From: a virus
Direction: 5' to 3' (one strand)
Length of the DNA stretch: 38,633 nucleotides
Virus record (IMG/VR): IMGVR_UViG_3300042328_000453
Location: 1-38,633 of that record
Part shown: positions 31,640 to 38,633 of the stretch, piece after piece
How positions within the stretch are numbered: position 1 is the stretch's first letter
How the letters are laid out: each line of letters starts with the position of its first letter
Notes under the pieces: model-generated
Told to the model about the DNA's origin: nothing
Databases searched by the model: none
The model's input: the letters and a program-made list of their open reading frames with translations, nothing else
Made by a program: the position numbers and the translations under genes

Positions 31640-32147
31640 CTTTTGGCCATTGAATTAAACATTCTGGTGACATTTTAGTAATCATAGTTAATCGTACTCT
31701 GTGATCGTGTGATACATTTTCTTTGACATCCCATGATACTTTCTCGATTTGTTTATTATACCACTTGAGTGTTACTGGGGTCTCAACATGACATAATGAC
31801 CATGTCTCTGCCCAAGCTAAGGAGCCTTTGGTAGTGTATTCATCAAGGACAATAAACTTGAACTCTTTCTTCGGTCTGCTAGCGAAATGAGCCGCCAAAC
31901 TGTTAGAGCTAGATTTATATCTACGCCAATCAGATTCTTGTCCATAAGTAGCTTTACCATATGATCTGTAATTCTTCTTGCCAAGATAGAATCTATCCAA
32001 GACCGTATCATATATAATGTAGATGAATCCCACATATTGTTTATTTCCTACGTTCATCTGTCTATTAAAACACCAGTGTCCATTATCAAATTTACTAATA
32101 TCTGAATTGGACACGGTGTGGTTTATTTTACCTTTAAATTCAGCCAT
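31632..32147 (-). CDS. GIY-YIG-family nuclease
   Basis: 171 aa. YVGFIYIIYDTVLDRFYLGKK matches the GIY-YIG start in a phage form (GFIYII...FYLGKK). Then come WRRYKSSSNSLAAHF and an Ala-x-x-Glu helix (LAWAETWSLCHV), where the catalytic Glu sits in family members. The downstream part (HDHRVRLTMITKMS) is basic. Located where T7-like phages often encode a junction-resolving endonuclease, so it may process branched or concatemeric DNA rather than act as a homing enzyme. Function inferred. Confidence 0.75.
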   Translation of the reverse strand: MAEFKGKINHTVSNSDISKFDNGHWCFNRQMNVGNKQYVGFIYIIYDTVLDRFYLGKKNYRSYGKATYGQESDWRRYKSSSNSLAAHFASRPKKEFKFIVLDEYTTKGSLAWAETWSLCHVETPVTLKWYNKQIEKVSWDVKENVSHDHRVRLTMITKMSPECLIQWPKDG

Positions 32148-32931
32148 CTCTAATTTCCTGTGCTAATGGCCAGTTATCAAAACAGAAATAATCATCATAT
32201 GTATTCTGTATGTTGATGAGCTTTGCATTAGCTAATAAATATTCAGGCCATTCATCACCATTAGCTTTTATATATTGTTCAATTACTGCCTCTTGGAATT
32301 CCTCATCTGTTGTGCAATGTGCTAAAGCTTTTGATGCTTTCACTGGCCCCATTTTCCAAATGCCAGGTATATTATCCGTGGCATCACCTTTTAATACTTG
32401 TTCGTAGAAGTTTCTTTTAGCATCAAGCTCTGAGACTTCTGTAATTGTTTTATGCTTTATATTGTAGTGCTTTCCAGGGATCATTAATAGATCCTTATCT
32501 ATTGAGCATATAACATAATCTATATTATGAGACCTACATTCATTTGCCCATATGCGTAATAAATCATCAGCTTCGCGTCCATCTGCAGCTATAGCAATCT
32601 CGTGCATTACTGCTAGCTTTCTTACAAATGGTACAAAAAGATTAGGTGGACCAGCTGTACGATGCTTCTTATAGTCTACAAATATTTCGTCTCTATAGTT
32701 GCCCTCACCCTTAACAGCCATACAGTAATCACTTGCAAATGTCTCCTCCATAATCACTTCTAACATACTTTCAAAGTTACGCCATATTGCTTTACGATAC
32801 TCTGTATCTTCTTCTTTAGTGAATAGTTGAGGTATTACGTTACCCTCATCATCAAGATATGTGACACCATCAGTACGGTTGTAACAGCAATTGTGTGCAA
32901 GTATATCACCATCAATCAGTGCTATCAGCAT
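32140..32931 (-). CDS. 5'-3' exonuclease, FEN/T7 gp6-like
   Basis: 263 aa. Removes RNA primers and processes 5' ends. Metal-site acids are visible: ALIDGDILAHN with D8 and D10, YRDEIFVDYKKHR near 75-90, GREADDLLRIWA near 120, CSIDKDLLMIPG near 145 and KGDATDNIPGI near 185 with the GxxDN helix-hairpin-helix start. Order and length match T7 gp6-type nucleases. GGAGTTTTAG precedes the ATG; it overlaps MazG by 20 nt. Confidence 0.92.
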   Translation of the reverse strand: MLIALIDGDILAHNCCYNRTDGVTYLDDEGNVIPQLFTKEEDTEYRKAIWRNFESMLEVIMEETFASDYCMAVKGEGNYRDEIFVDYKKHRTAGPPNLFVPFVRKLAVMHEIAIAADGREADDLLRIWANECRSHNIDYVICSIDKDLLMIPGKHYNIKHKTITEVSELDAKRNFYEQVLKGDATDNIPGIWKMGPVKASKALAHCTTDEEFQEAVIEQYIKANGDEWPEYLLANAKLINIQNTYDDYFCFDNWPLAQEIRDG

Positions 32932-33220
32932 CTAAAACTCCCATTTCCTGAGACAATTTCATTCTTAGTAATGTGCGATCAATCTTGTCTCTAATGTCAG
33001 GTACTCTTTCACAATTCAATCGAATATTACATTCTGATGAAAGAAGTATTAAGATAGCTTGTACATCAGAAAGTTCTGATTTTAACTTTTCTTTGTTCGT
33101 CTTTTCATACAGCTCGTATCTATGATCAAGTGTAAACCTTAAACATTTAGATGCTTCTTGTGCAGCTTCTGATAGTTCTTCCATTAAACATACAAGTAAA
33201 TATTGCTCTTTATTCATCAT
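32912..33220 (-). CDS. MazG-like nucleotide pyrophosphohydrolase
   Basis: 102 aa. CLMEELSEAAQEASKCLRF and KLKSELSDVQAILILL give the EExxE ... ExxD metal site of all-alpha NTP pyrophosphohydrolases. It may cleave dNTPs such as dUTP or alter host (p)ppGpp and nucleotide pools. It overlaps both neighbours within the replication block. Length fits single-domain phage MazG. Substrate unknown. Confidence 0.8.
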   Translation of the reverse strand: MMNKEQYLLVCLMEELSEAAQEASKCLRFTLDHRYELYEKTNKEKLKSELSDVQAILILLSSECNIRLNCERVPDIRDKIDRTLLRMKLSQEMGVLDADSTD

Positions 33221-33803
33221 TTTCTCTCATAAATTTAACTATTACAATTCTGCCGTTTCTTTGATTGATGCCTTCAGATAACCATGGTTGCCGCCCGTGA
33301 TATAGCTTTGCATCATAGATCAACAATGTATTTGCCTTTGCGTTAAAGAATTCATCTATTGACCATTGTCCATCATCTTCGTCAAATATATAATGCTCTT
33401 TGGCTTTAGCATAGTTGCCATACACAGGATGACTGAAGAAAGCTGTGCCTGTTATATCACTACTGTCTAAGTAAAAGAGAGCGGCTACAGTTGGTGTTTG
33501 ACCAAATATGTCTTGGTCTGCATGTACTCTAAATTCTGTGTCATGTTTGCTAGTATTCAAACGAACAAATGATATGATATCCTTTAAATTTTTTCCTAGT
33601 GTTTCATTAATAATTTTGTTAATATTATCATTAATATCTCTAGGCATGTCAGCATAATAAATAAATGTGCCATTACCCTTAGGCATTCGTTTATAATTTG
33701 ATGCCCTGCAGTATTGTCTTAATCGCAGAAAATCCTGCATTGATAATACATTATCAATACTAGTGAATCTCGTACCAATCGTTACCGATCTTTCCACTTC
33801 CAT
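33210..33803 (-). CDS. 2-oxoglutarate/Fe(II)-dependent oxygenase-like protein
   Basis: 197 aa from the ATG with GGAG 7 nt upstream. The double-stranded beta-helix signature is visible: EFRVHADQDIFGQ gives H-x-D, TVAALFYLDSS and GTAFFSHPVYG are core strands, then LLIYDAKLYHGRQPW with the second His and GRIVIVKFM with Arg for 2-oxoglutarate. Phage enzymes of this type may hydroxylate bases or proteins, or repair alkylation. It lies between DNA polymerase and MazG, overlapping polymerase by 44 nt. The substrate is not inferable. Confidence 0.75.
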   Translation of the reverse strand: MEVERSVTIGTRFTSIDNVLSMQDFLRLRQYCRASNYKRMPKGNGTFIYYADMPRDINDNINKIINETLGKNLKDIISFVRLNTSKHDTEFRVHADQDIFGQTPTVAALFYLDSSDITGTAFFSHPVYGNYAKAKEHYIFDEDDGQWSIDEFFNAKANTLLIYDAKLYHGRQPWLSEGINQRNGRIVIVKFMRENDE

Positions 33804-35628
33804 CCATAATCTCCACACCGAATAGTTTAGGGCCATCTGCAAAAGCTTGTTTACCTATCTCAGCTGCTTGTTCAGCAAACTCTTCAGGTACCATAAAATC
33901 AATCTCATCATGCATCATAATCAAGGGTTGGTACGGAATTCCTGCAGATTCGAGTCGCTCCATTGCAAGCATACATGCTGCTCCGCACGTAATTTTCTCT
34001 GCTGATTGCAGTAGATAGACAAGAAGCTTATGGAAGCTGTCAACATACACACGAGTACCAGCCAAGCTAGGGATATAACCATCTCCCTTTTTCTTTGTGT
34101 TTCCATATATTTTCTCCAACTTTTCACTTAAGTCTTTAAACCCTGGAACAGCTTTAATAAAGCCTGATTTCAATTTTTTACCCTTAACCTCATCATGTGA
34201 GCCAAAGATATATGACCAAAGCTTTCCACCACTGGCTCCGAATAAGAATGCGTATAGAATTCTCTTAGCATTCGCTCTTGGTACTACATAATTCATCTTT
34301 AAATCTTTCTTTAAGATCTCAGTAAGAATATCAGCATTGAATTGATGAATATCACCATTAAGTAATGTATCAATAAATGTAGCATTATTCAAATAATGTG
34401 CTAAGCCTCTAGCTTGATTACCTGATGAATCACAGCCTACAAGCTTCCAGCCAGGCTTACATGAGAACAATTCCCGCATCTCTCTACCCCATGGTGAATC
34501 TCCTGACGGTACGTTAACAATAATAGAGTGTCTAGCACGCATACTTGGTGTACCGATTGTCATACAATCACCGTGCAGATTGCCTTGATCATCTACGTTC
34601 TTTAACCATGTTGTTAAAATGCCTTGCCTAGCCTTTGCAGTTAAGAAATCTTTATAGAGCTTACCATCACCCCCTAAGAATTCTAAACTATCTTCTGTAA
34701 TCTTAGGTGTAGTTTTCGCTTTTCTTCCTGTAATAGGATCAGCTTTATAATTCCAATCATTAGGAACCCAACCATGTCTATATAGAAATATCTTTACATC
34801 TGTTACCGAGTCTAGACTAAGAGGTTCGACTTGAATACGGCAATACTCACCATCGACAATGCGATCATCAGGATCGAACCCACTCCAAGGATCCACATCA
34901 AACCACCGAGCAGTATGCGCATCATAACATCCATCCTTTCTATATTTAGGTTTCTTTACTTCTACAATACCAAGTTTCTTATCTACAGCGACTATCTTTA
35001 AGCCAAGTTTTGAATTTAGTGCAGTATACGTCTTATCCATTTCAACTTGTAATCTGTCATAGAGTATATGTGCTTTATCTAAATCAAATGGCCATCCACC
35101 TAAGTTAGCTGCGGCACACCACTTACTTACTGCATGTTCTACTTTAATATACTCTTTGACTTTAGGATTCTTTTCAGACACTTCAATCAATTCTTGCTTT
35201 AATATCTCTAATACCTTGACATTTAATGAAACGTCGTTATTACAGTATTCACCCATTTGTTCAGAATATCCAGACCAGTCTTCAAACTCTTGTTTAGGAA
35301 ATTCTAAATATTCACCCCAACGTTTTAAACCATGCCCATCATTACCAAATCTTCTATAATCTAATACTTGTGAAAGAATAAGTGTATCTACAGCTTTTAC
35401 GCTCTTAGGTAATTCATAGTTGAATAGCTTCTTTAATACAGCTAAGTCATATCCAATAATATTATGGCCTATAACTTGTCTAGCATTATTGAATAGTTGT
35501 ATCCAATTCATATCTCCTTGCAAAAATTGCATTCGCTTATTAGCACTTACATCATGAACAACCATGATCCACATTTGTGTTACGTCTTTTAATAGTCCAT
35601 CGGTTTCAATGTCGAATACATAATTCAT
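33760..35628 (-). CDS. Family A DNA polymerase with 3'-5' exonuclease
   Basis: 622 aa from MNYVFDIETDG, preceded by GGAAATTATAT; 8 upstream codons have no better site. FDIETDG (Exo I) starts the proofreading domain; NNDVSLNVKVL resembles Exo III. Polymerase motif A: GCDSSGNQARGLAHYL with D400 and Gln405 where E. coli E710/T7 E480 is Glu. Motif B: RANAKRILYAFLFG with K455, Tyr459 (E. coli F762/T7 Y526 position) and Phe463 where the usual YG has Tyr. Motif C: MMHDEIDF with D574. Tyr at the 762 position is associated with lytic phages. Main replicative enzyme. Confidence 0.95.
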   Translation of the reverse strand: MNYVFDIETDGLLKDVTQMWIMVVHDVSANKRMQFLQGDMNWIQLFNNARQVIGHNIIGYDLAVLKKLFNYELPKSVKAVDTLILSQVLDYRRFGNDGHGLKRWGEYLEFPKQEFEDWSGYSEQMGEYCNNDVSLNVKVLEILKQELIEVSEKNPKVKEYIKVEHAVSKWCAAANLGGWPFDLDKAHILYDRLQVEMDKTYTALNSKLGLKIVAVDKKLGIVEVKKPKYRKDGCYDAHTARWFDVDPWSGFDPDDRIVDGEYCRIQVEPLSLDSVTDVKIFLYRHGWVPNDWNYKADPITGRKAKTTPKITEDSLEFLGGDGKLYKDFLTAKARQGILTTWLKNVDDQGNLHGDCMTIGTPSMRARHSIIVNVPSGDSPWGREMRELFSCKPGWKLVGCDSSGNQARGLAHYLNNATFIDTLLNGDIHQFNADILTEILKKDLKMNYVVPRANAKRILYAFLFGASGGKLWSYIFGSHDEVKGKKLKSGFIKAVPGFKDLSEKLEKIYGNTKKKGDGYIPSLAGTRVYVDSFHKLLVYLLQSAEKITCGAACMLAMERLESAGIPYQPLIMMHDEIDFMVPEEFAEQAAEIGKQAFADGPKLFGVEIMDGSGKIGNDWYEIH

Positions 35629-35643
35629 ATATAATTTCCAAAT

Positions 35644-35672
35644 AAAAGGCACCCCAGTATTAGTGAGGTGCC
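35644..35672 (-). terminator. Intrinsic terminator between DUF3310 gene and polymerase
   Basis: Minus strand GGCACC (35672-35667) pairs with GGTGCC (35653-35648) around a 13-nt loop, followed by TTTTATT. It sits directly upstream of the polymerase ATG, so it may only attenuate transcription into the replication block. Confidence 0.7.
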
Positions 35673-35679
35673 GATTTTG

Positions 35680-36378
35680 TTATAGGATGCTTTCTACTTC
35701 TCCAACCTTTATCGGTCTGCCGGCCTTTTTATAGGCGATTAAGTACTTTAAGTACCATAAAGCTTTTTGGAGTTCTTGTAGAGAATCATCCTTTTGACCA
35801 TTACGGTCAAGGTATTTTCTTATTTGTAATTCAACTGCTGCTTCGAATTTCGCTGGATCACGCAGTGTAGGTATTCTACTCATTGTGTCTAACCATTGTA
35901 ACTCATCTACATATCCCTTATAATGCTTAGGGTCTACTGCATTATTTACTTCTTCAGGCTTGCGATAATTCATGAGATAATTATCTAAAGCTTCTTCGTC
36001 ATGGAATACAATTTCGTTTCCATTACTTTCTCTAATTACTGCAGTTAAATGGTCATTATTTAAATTATACTCAGTAACATCACGAATATTCTCAGTTAAA
36101 TATTCATTGATAGTTGCTTTATATACTGTTTGAAGATCATAAAGAAATGAAATTGTACGTTCTTTCTTCCAATGTCTTCGATCTATCTGTGCATACCACG
36201 CATCAAGTTCATCAATATTTCTAATAAAAGAAATTCCTTGAAGTGGCATATTATTTGTTTCTGCTTTTATAAAATATCCGTCTTTAAAATTAGAAATCAT
36301 ACTATCTAATTCACATTCTCTAATAAAAGCTACAAATTGGTGATCTTTATTAAGTATTTTGTATGTATAATTTATCAT
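35680..36378 (-). CDS. DUF3310-containing protein
   Basis: 232 aa from an ATG 4 nt after the SSB stop; a longer in-frame start overlaps SSB by 68 nt. Residues 1-155 are mixed alpha-beta and unrecognised (YKILNKDHQFVAFIRE near the start). The C-terminal 75 residues match DUF3310: DPKHYKGYVDELQWLD, ELQIRKYLDRNGQK, LQKALWYLKYLIAYKK. DUF3310 is frequent next to replication or nucleotide genes in phages; its function is not established. Confidence 0.7.
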   Translation of the reverse strand: MINYTYKILNKDHQFVAFIRECELDSMISNFKDGYFIKAETNNMPLQGISFIRNIDELDAWYAQIDRRHWKKERTISFLYDLQTVYKATINEYLTENIRDVTEYNLNNDHLTAVIRESNGNEIVFHDEEALDNYLMNYRKPEEVNNAVDPKHYKGYVDELQWLDTMSRIPTLRDPAKFEAAVELQIRKYLDRNGQKDDSLQELQKALWYLKYLIAYKKAGRPIKVGEVESIL

Positions 36379-36382
36379 ATAT

Positions 36383-36874
36383 TTAGAATACGTCATCGTC
36401 AGTTTCATTACTGCTGAATTCACGTTCATATTCTGTCTCACCGAAATCATCTTCGCTGATACGTGGAGTATATACTATATGCTTTGTTAATTGTACTGTC
36501 ATAAGGGTAAAGCCTTTCTTTGTAGCCCCCATTGGATCTTTATATTCGTATTCAAATACACGAATATTACCGATAGATCCATTTCCAATCGTGTTGGGAT
36601 CAATAGGTCTTAATTTACCATCAATCAGTTTCACAGGTTCATTTGGTGTACCGTCTGATTTAATAGACTTCTTTTTCAGATTAGCTCTGAAATATGTATC
36701 ACCATCATCTGGAACGATAGCCTTGACAGTCAATCCAATAGCTTCCCATTCTTTCTTTTTCTCTTTGTCGGTAGTCCGAATTTGGAGTTCCCATGTAGGA
36801 TTTTCTTTATTAAACTTGCCATTTGGTTTACCAAGTTTAGCGAAATAAATTTCTACGTCATATAACTTTGCCAT
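36383..36874 (-). CDS. Single-stranded DNA-binding protein (gp2.5-like)
   Basis: 163 aa from MAKLYDVEIYFAK, with AAGAGAGAACAGCA before it; a longer in-frame start would include the promoter-like element. The centre is beta-rich (OB-fold-like): TWELQIRTTDK, TYFRANLKKKS, IGNIRVFEYEYKD, FTLMTVQLTKHIVYTP. The C-terminal tail is acidic and ends ETDDDVF, the T7 gp2.5 and SSB hallmark for recruiting polymerase and helicase. First gene of the replication unit behind copy 4 of the element. Confidence 0.8.
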   Translation of the reverse strand: MAKLYDVEIYFAKLGKPNGKFNKENPTWELQIRTTDKEKKKEWEAIGLTVKAIVPDDGDTYFRANLKKKSIKSDGTPNEPVKLIDGKLRPIDPNTIGNGSIGNIRVFEYEYKDPMGATKKGFTLMTVQLTKHIVYTPRISEDDFGETEYEREFSSNETDDDVF

Positions 36875-36900
36875 TGCTGTTCTCTCTTTTGATTTCTGAA

Positions 36901-36921
36901 TTAGGGTTAATTTAACGGGGT
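36901..36921 (-). promoter_or_regulatory. Promoter-like 21-bp element, copy 4 (upstream of SSB)
   Basis: Fourth perfect copy. It lies only 27 nt before the SSB ATG, so transcription would start close to the ribosome binding site. The first four bases of the element on the minus strand (ACCC) belong to the 3' arm of a 9-bp stem-loop at 36918-36943. Confidence 0.7.
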
Positions 36922-36943
36922 CTCTAAGCATTTATAGAGACCC
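36918..36943 (-). repeat. Stem-loop overlapping element copy 4
   Basis: Arms GGGTCTCTA (36943-36935 read on minus) and TAGAGACCC (36926-36918) pair perfectly over 9 bp with an 8-nt loop. No T-run follows on the minus strand. It could end upstream transcription, present the promoter in a special structure, or bind a protein. Confidence 0.55.
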
Positions 36944-36950
36944 ACATTTA

Positions 36951-37349
36951 TTAGGAAATATTTACTGATTCTTGCACGTTTTCATTTACTTTAGCAAGTT
37001 CTTCTGGAATGAACCAAACTGGACCGCCTGCATTTGTAGTGATGAAATGAAACTCATACCAGTCAGAGTCTTCAATCTTTCTAGCAATATCAAATGAACC
37101 AGGATCTAACGCAAGATTAGTTTCTCTAAATACACCATTATCATCCATGCCCATAAATGTTACATGCAAGAAATCTCCAAAAGATTCTAGAATATGAAGA
37201 TTACCGCCAAATTCATGAATGTAACCTGCAGCATCATGTGTATTTCTTAAGATGTTTGAAAAGTGTTGCCACAGTGGTTTCCAATGCGGATGATCCTCTT
37301 TTCCATAAAAGAAATTACGTACGTCTGAGTTTTGTTTAAATGTAATCAT
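36951..37349 (-). CDS. Hypothetical protein, 132 aa
   Basis: 132 aa from the ATG overlapping the upstream stop (ATGA). MITFKQNSDVRNFFYGKE, HWKPLWQHFSNILRN, FGDFLHVTFMGMDDNG, SDWYEFHFITTNAGGPVW. Aromatic-rich alpha-beta, no TM. Not recognised. Early-type position, last before the SSB promoter element. Confidence 0.6.
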   Translation of the reverse strand: MITFKQNSDVRNFFYGKEDHPHWKPLWQHFSNILRNTHDAAGYIHEFGGNLHILESFGDFLHVTFMGMDDNGVFRETNLALDPGSFDIARKIEDSDWYEFHFITTNAGGPVWFIPEELAKVNENVQESVNIS

Positions 37350-37495
37350 GCTTTTAACCATTCTGAAAATAAATTAATATAACGATCAACTGTTGCTACA
37401 GAATCCTCGTATCCACTTTTGCCTTCACCTAGCATTGCTCTTAATAGCTTAAGCAAACTAAGTACTTCAATTACTTCTTCTTTAAGCACTAGCAT
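37346..37495 (-). CDS. 49-aa hypothetical protein
   Basis: 49 aa from MLVLKEEVIEVLSLLKLLRA, overlapping the DUF1737 gene; a longer in-frame ORF is a shadow of that gene. Short helix-turn-helix of leucine-rich helices, then DRYINLFSEWLKA. Role unknown. Confidence 0.5.
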   Translation of the reverse strand: MLVLKEEVIEVLSLLKLLRAMLGEGKSGYEDSVATVDRYINLFSEWLKA

Positions 37496-37661
37496 TATCT
37501 CGTACCATAGCTTGAACATAAAGTGGAGTAACATCGGGAGGTGCGCATGCTGCAACTCCGCCTAGTGGCATCCAACCTTGGTGCAATAGCTCTACTACCA
37601 TGTTTTCTAAAAGTTTACAGCTTACAGCTTCTAATAATTGATATTGCATTTGACTAATCAT
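37482..37661 (-). CDS. DUF1737-type small protein
   Basis: 59 aa. YQLLEAVSCKLLENMVVELL, then HQGWMPLGGVAACAP, then LYVQAMVRDN: this is the DUF1737 pattern (y-x-l ... GW-x-P-x-GGV ... QAM). The family is common in phage genomes and unassigned. It overlaps the HTH-like gene by 8 nt. Too short for some gene lists. Confidence 0.7.
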   Translation of the reverse strand: MISQMQYQLLEAVSCKLLENMVVELLHQGWMPLGGVAACAPPDVTPLYVQAMVRDNASA

Positions 37662-37848
37662 TTCTTATACCTGTTCTTTCTTTAGCTTTAAGTTGTCTTT
37701 CCCAATTAACCAAATATGGTTCAATGGACTCTTTATCCCATGTGGCATCAGCTGCATGATTAGGTAATCGTCCTGAATACAATGCCATACCTAGTTGCAT
37801 CTGGTTGATACCTAATCTAATCATTACATCTCTAGTGCTTACTCTCAT
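37654..37848 (-). CDS. HTH-like small protein
   Basis: 64 aa from the ATG with TGGAATCAAAA before it; a start 4 codons upstream is possible. VSTRDVMIRLGINQMQLGMA suggests a helix-turn-helix (D-V-x-x-x-L-G-I-x-x-x-x-L), then ATWDKESIEPYLVNWERQL. Possibly a DNA-binding regulator of early genes. Family not certain. Confidence 0.55.
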   Translation of the reverse strand: MRVSTRDVMIRLGINQMQLGMALYSGRLPNHAADATWDKESIEPYLVNWERQLKAKERTGIRND

Positions 37849-38011
37849 TTTTGATTCCATGAATAATTATAATCGTTTCAAGTTCAGCAATCTTATCTTG
37901 AAGTTTTTCATTCAATTCAGATTGTGTACGAGCAACCTTATACCAATGAAGATTCTTATACATTACAAAAAGTAATGAGCACCATAGTGCTATATCACCG
38001 TAAGACATCAT
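37832..38011 (-). CDS. 59-aa membrane-anchored coiled-coil protein
   Basis: 59 aa with GAGGTAAAAATAG before the first of two ATGs. Residues 4-20 are hydrophobic (GDIALWCSLLFVMYKN), then a charged helix with coiled-coil pattern (RTQSELNEKLQDKIAELET). Overlaps both neighbours. Early membrane protein; function unknown. Confidence 0.5.
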   Translation of the reverse strand: MMSYGDIALWCSLLFVMYKNLHWYKVARTQSELNEKLQDKIAELETIIIIHGIKNESKH

Positions 38012-38144
38012 CTATTTTTACCTCTATAATTTTTAATATATCAATTCCAAAGATTCTAAGAGGAATATAAAAAATGAATAGCAATACAAATAATGGTATT
38101 ACCACTGCCAATGAAAACATGGCTTGACAAATATCTTTAAACAT
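37995..38144 (-). CDS. 49-aa single-TM protein
   Basis: 49 aa. Strong hydrophobic segment at residues 9-32 (FSLAVVIPLFVLLFIFYIPL), then a mixed tail ending KIDDVLR. GTGGAAATAATT before the ATG serves as ribosome binding site. Early-region membrane protein, perhaps modifying the host membrane or superinfection; inferred only from topology. Confidence 0.5.
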   Translation of the reverse strand: MFKDICQAMFSLAVVIPLFVLLFIFYIPLRIFGIDILKIIEVKIDDVLR

Positions 38145-38146
38145 AA

Positions 38147-38413
38147 TTATTTCCACATTGCCGATTGTTGTTGTTGATTCAAAGTCAGACTCTTGACTTT
38201 ATTCTCAAATGCTACTAATGTAACATATTCTTCTCCAGCTAAGTAAGCTGTCTTATACATATGATCAATATTACTATCTAGTAATGCTCTATCAAGCATA
38301 TGTTTATTTCGTGGTGTGAATGTTTCATCATTCCACTGGTCACAGACGTATTCCTCAAATGCGTCTATCTCTAAATTTAAAACATAGTTAATCGTACTCA
38401 GAATATTATCCAT
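38147..38413 (-). CDS. Hypothetical protein, 88 aa
   Basis: 88 aa from MDNILSTINYVLNLEIDAFE with the strong TAAGGAGAACCAA site; an 11-codon longer start overlaps the upstream gene. Helical and acidic, with EEYVCDQWNDETFTPRNKHM in the centre and KSLTLNQQQQSAMWK at the end. Not recognised. Confidence 0.6.
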   Translation of the reverse strand: MDNILSTINYVLNLEIDAFEEYVCDQWNDETFTPRNKHMLDRALLDSNIDHMYKTAYLAGEEYVTLVAFENKVKSLTLNQQQQSAMWK

Positions 38414-38423
38414 TTGGTTCTCC

Positions 38424-38624
38424 TTAGAAAAATAATAAATCGCCAATTTTTACCATTTTAACATTTGTTCTGAAGCGCTTGCCTAAAGGCACATTATTAA
38501 AATGCGTATAGCCTTCTGTTAATTTAGTCGTTCTGAGATTTCTGAATAACATTTTTCGCGCCAATTCATATTGCTTATCCAACACATCTCTATCGGCTTT
38601 ACCTTTAGGGTGGGGTGTTTTCAT
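38424..38624 (-). CDS. Basic hypothetical protein, 66 aa
   Basis: 66 aa, strongly basic, especially residues 1-35 (HPKGKADRDVLDKQY, then RKMLFRNLRTTKL), ending KMVKIGDLLFF. No visible Shine-Dalgarno sequence; the upstream sequence runs off the window. First visible gene in transcription order. May bind nucleic acid. Confidence 0.5.
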   Translation of the reverse strand: MKTPHPKGKADRDVLDKQYELARKMLFRNLRTTKLTEGYTHFNNVPLGKRFRTNVKMVKIGDLLFF

Positions 38625-38633
38625 ACCATGTCG

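Overview
The window is 38.6 kb of an AT-rich, tailed double-stranded DNA phage, most likely a lytic podovirus-type phage. Every supportable gene lies on the minus strand, so the transcriptional order runs from 38633 down to 1. Genes are tightly packed, often with ATGA or 8-nt overlaps. There is no integrase, repressor, tRNA or CRISPR array. The small T7-like replication set, the Tyr in DNA polymerase motif B and the lack of lysogeny genes suggest a virulent lifestyle. The host cannot be read from the sequence; overall composition and gene types resemble phages of low-GC aquatic bacteria.

Layout in transcription order. (1) 38.6-36.95 kb: small early-type genes, including a DUF1737 protein, an HTH-like protein and single-TM proteins. 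(2) 36.9-26.8 kb: replication and nucleotide metabolism. This holds an SSB-like protein, a DUF3310 protein, a family A DNA polymerase with 3'-5' exonuclease, a 2OG-Fe(II) oxygenase-like protein, a MazG-like pyrophosphohydrolase, a 5'-3' exonuclease, a GIY-YIG nuclease, a gp4-type primase-helicase, both class I ribonucleotide reductase subunits and small proteins. It ends in a UUCG-loop terminator. (3) 26.7-17.75 kb: a T4-type ATP ligase, then an accessory zone of small proteins dominated by one expanded paralogous domain family, two HNH-like proteins without the catalytic His, and an isolated, probably highly expressed 204-aa gene. (4) 17.75-1: the late region, with TerS, three tiny membrane proteins, TerL, a coiled-coil membrane protein, tail-fibre and adhesin genes, lysozyme, portal, a Gly/Ala-rich membrane-active-looking protein, and a giant ORF that leaves the window.

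The key discovery is that giant ORF (1..3780, at least 1260 codons, open at the window edge). Its N-terminus is a Mu gpF/SPP1 gp7-type minor head domain, encoded just after the portal where such proteins normally sit. Its C-terminal half carries the signature motifs of a T7-like single-subunit RNA polymerase: a DxRAR-type motif, motif A with the catalytic Asp, and motif B with exact R-x3-K-x7-Y-G spacing. Motif C would lie just outside the window. This predicts an RNA polymerase carried in the capsid and injected with the DNA, like phage N4 vRNAP in logic but built on a MuF packaging domain.

Four identical copies of a 21-bp element (minus strand ACCCCGTTAA directly followed by ATTAACCCTAA) lie upstream of the main units: two before TerS, one before the 204-aa gene and one before SSB. 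They look like promoters of a phage single-subunit RNA polymerase. Each contains a small internal hairpin and has a stem-loop overlapping or close upstream. The fused polymerase is the only RNA polymerase visible in the window and so the obvious candidate to read them. Major capsid, scaffold and tail-tube genes are not in the window and are presumably downstream, below position 1.
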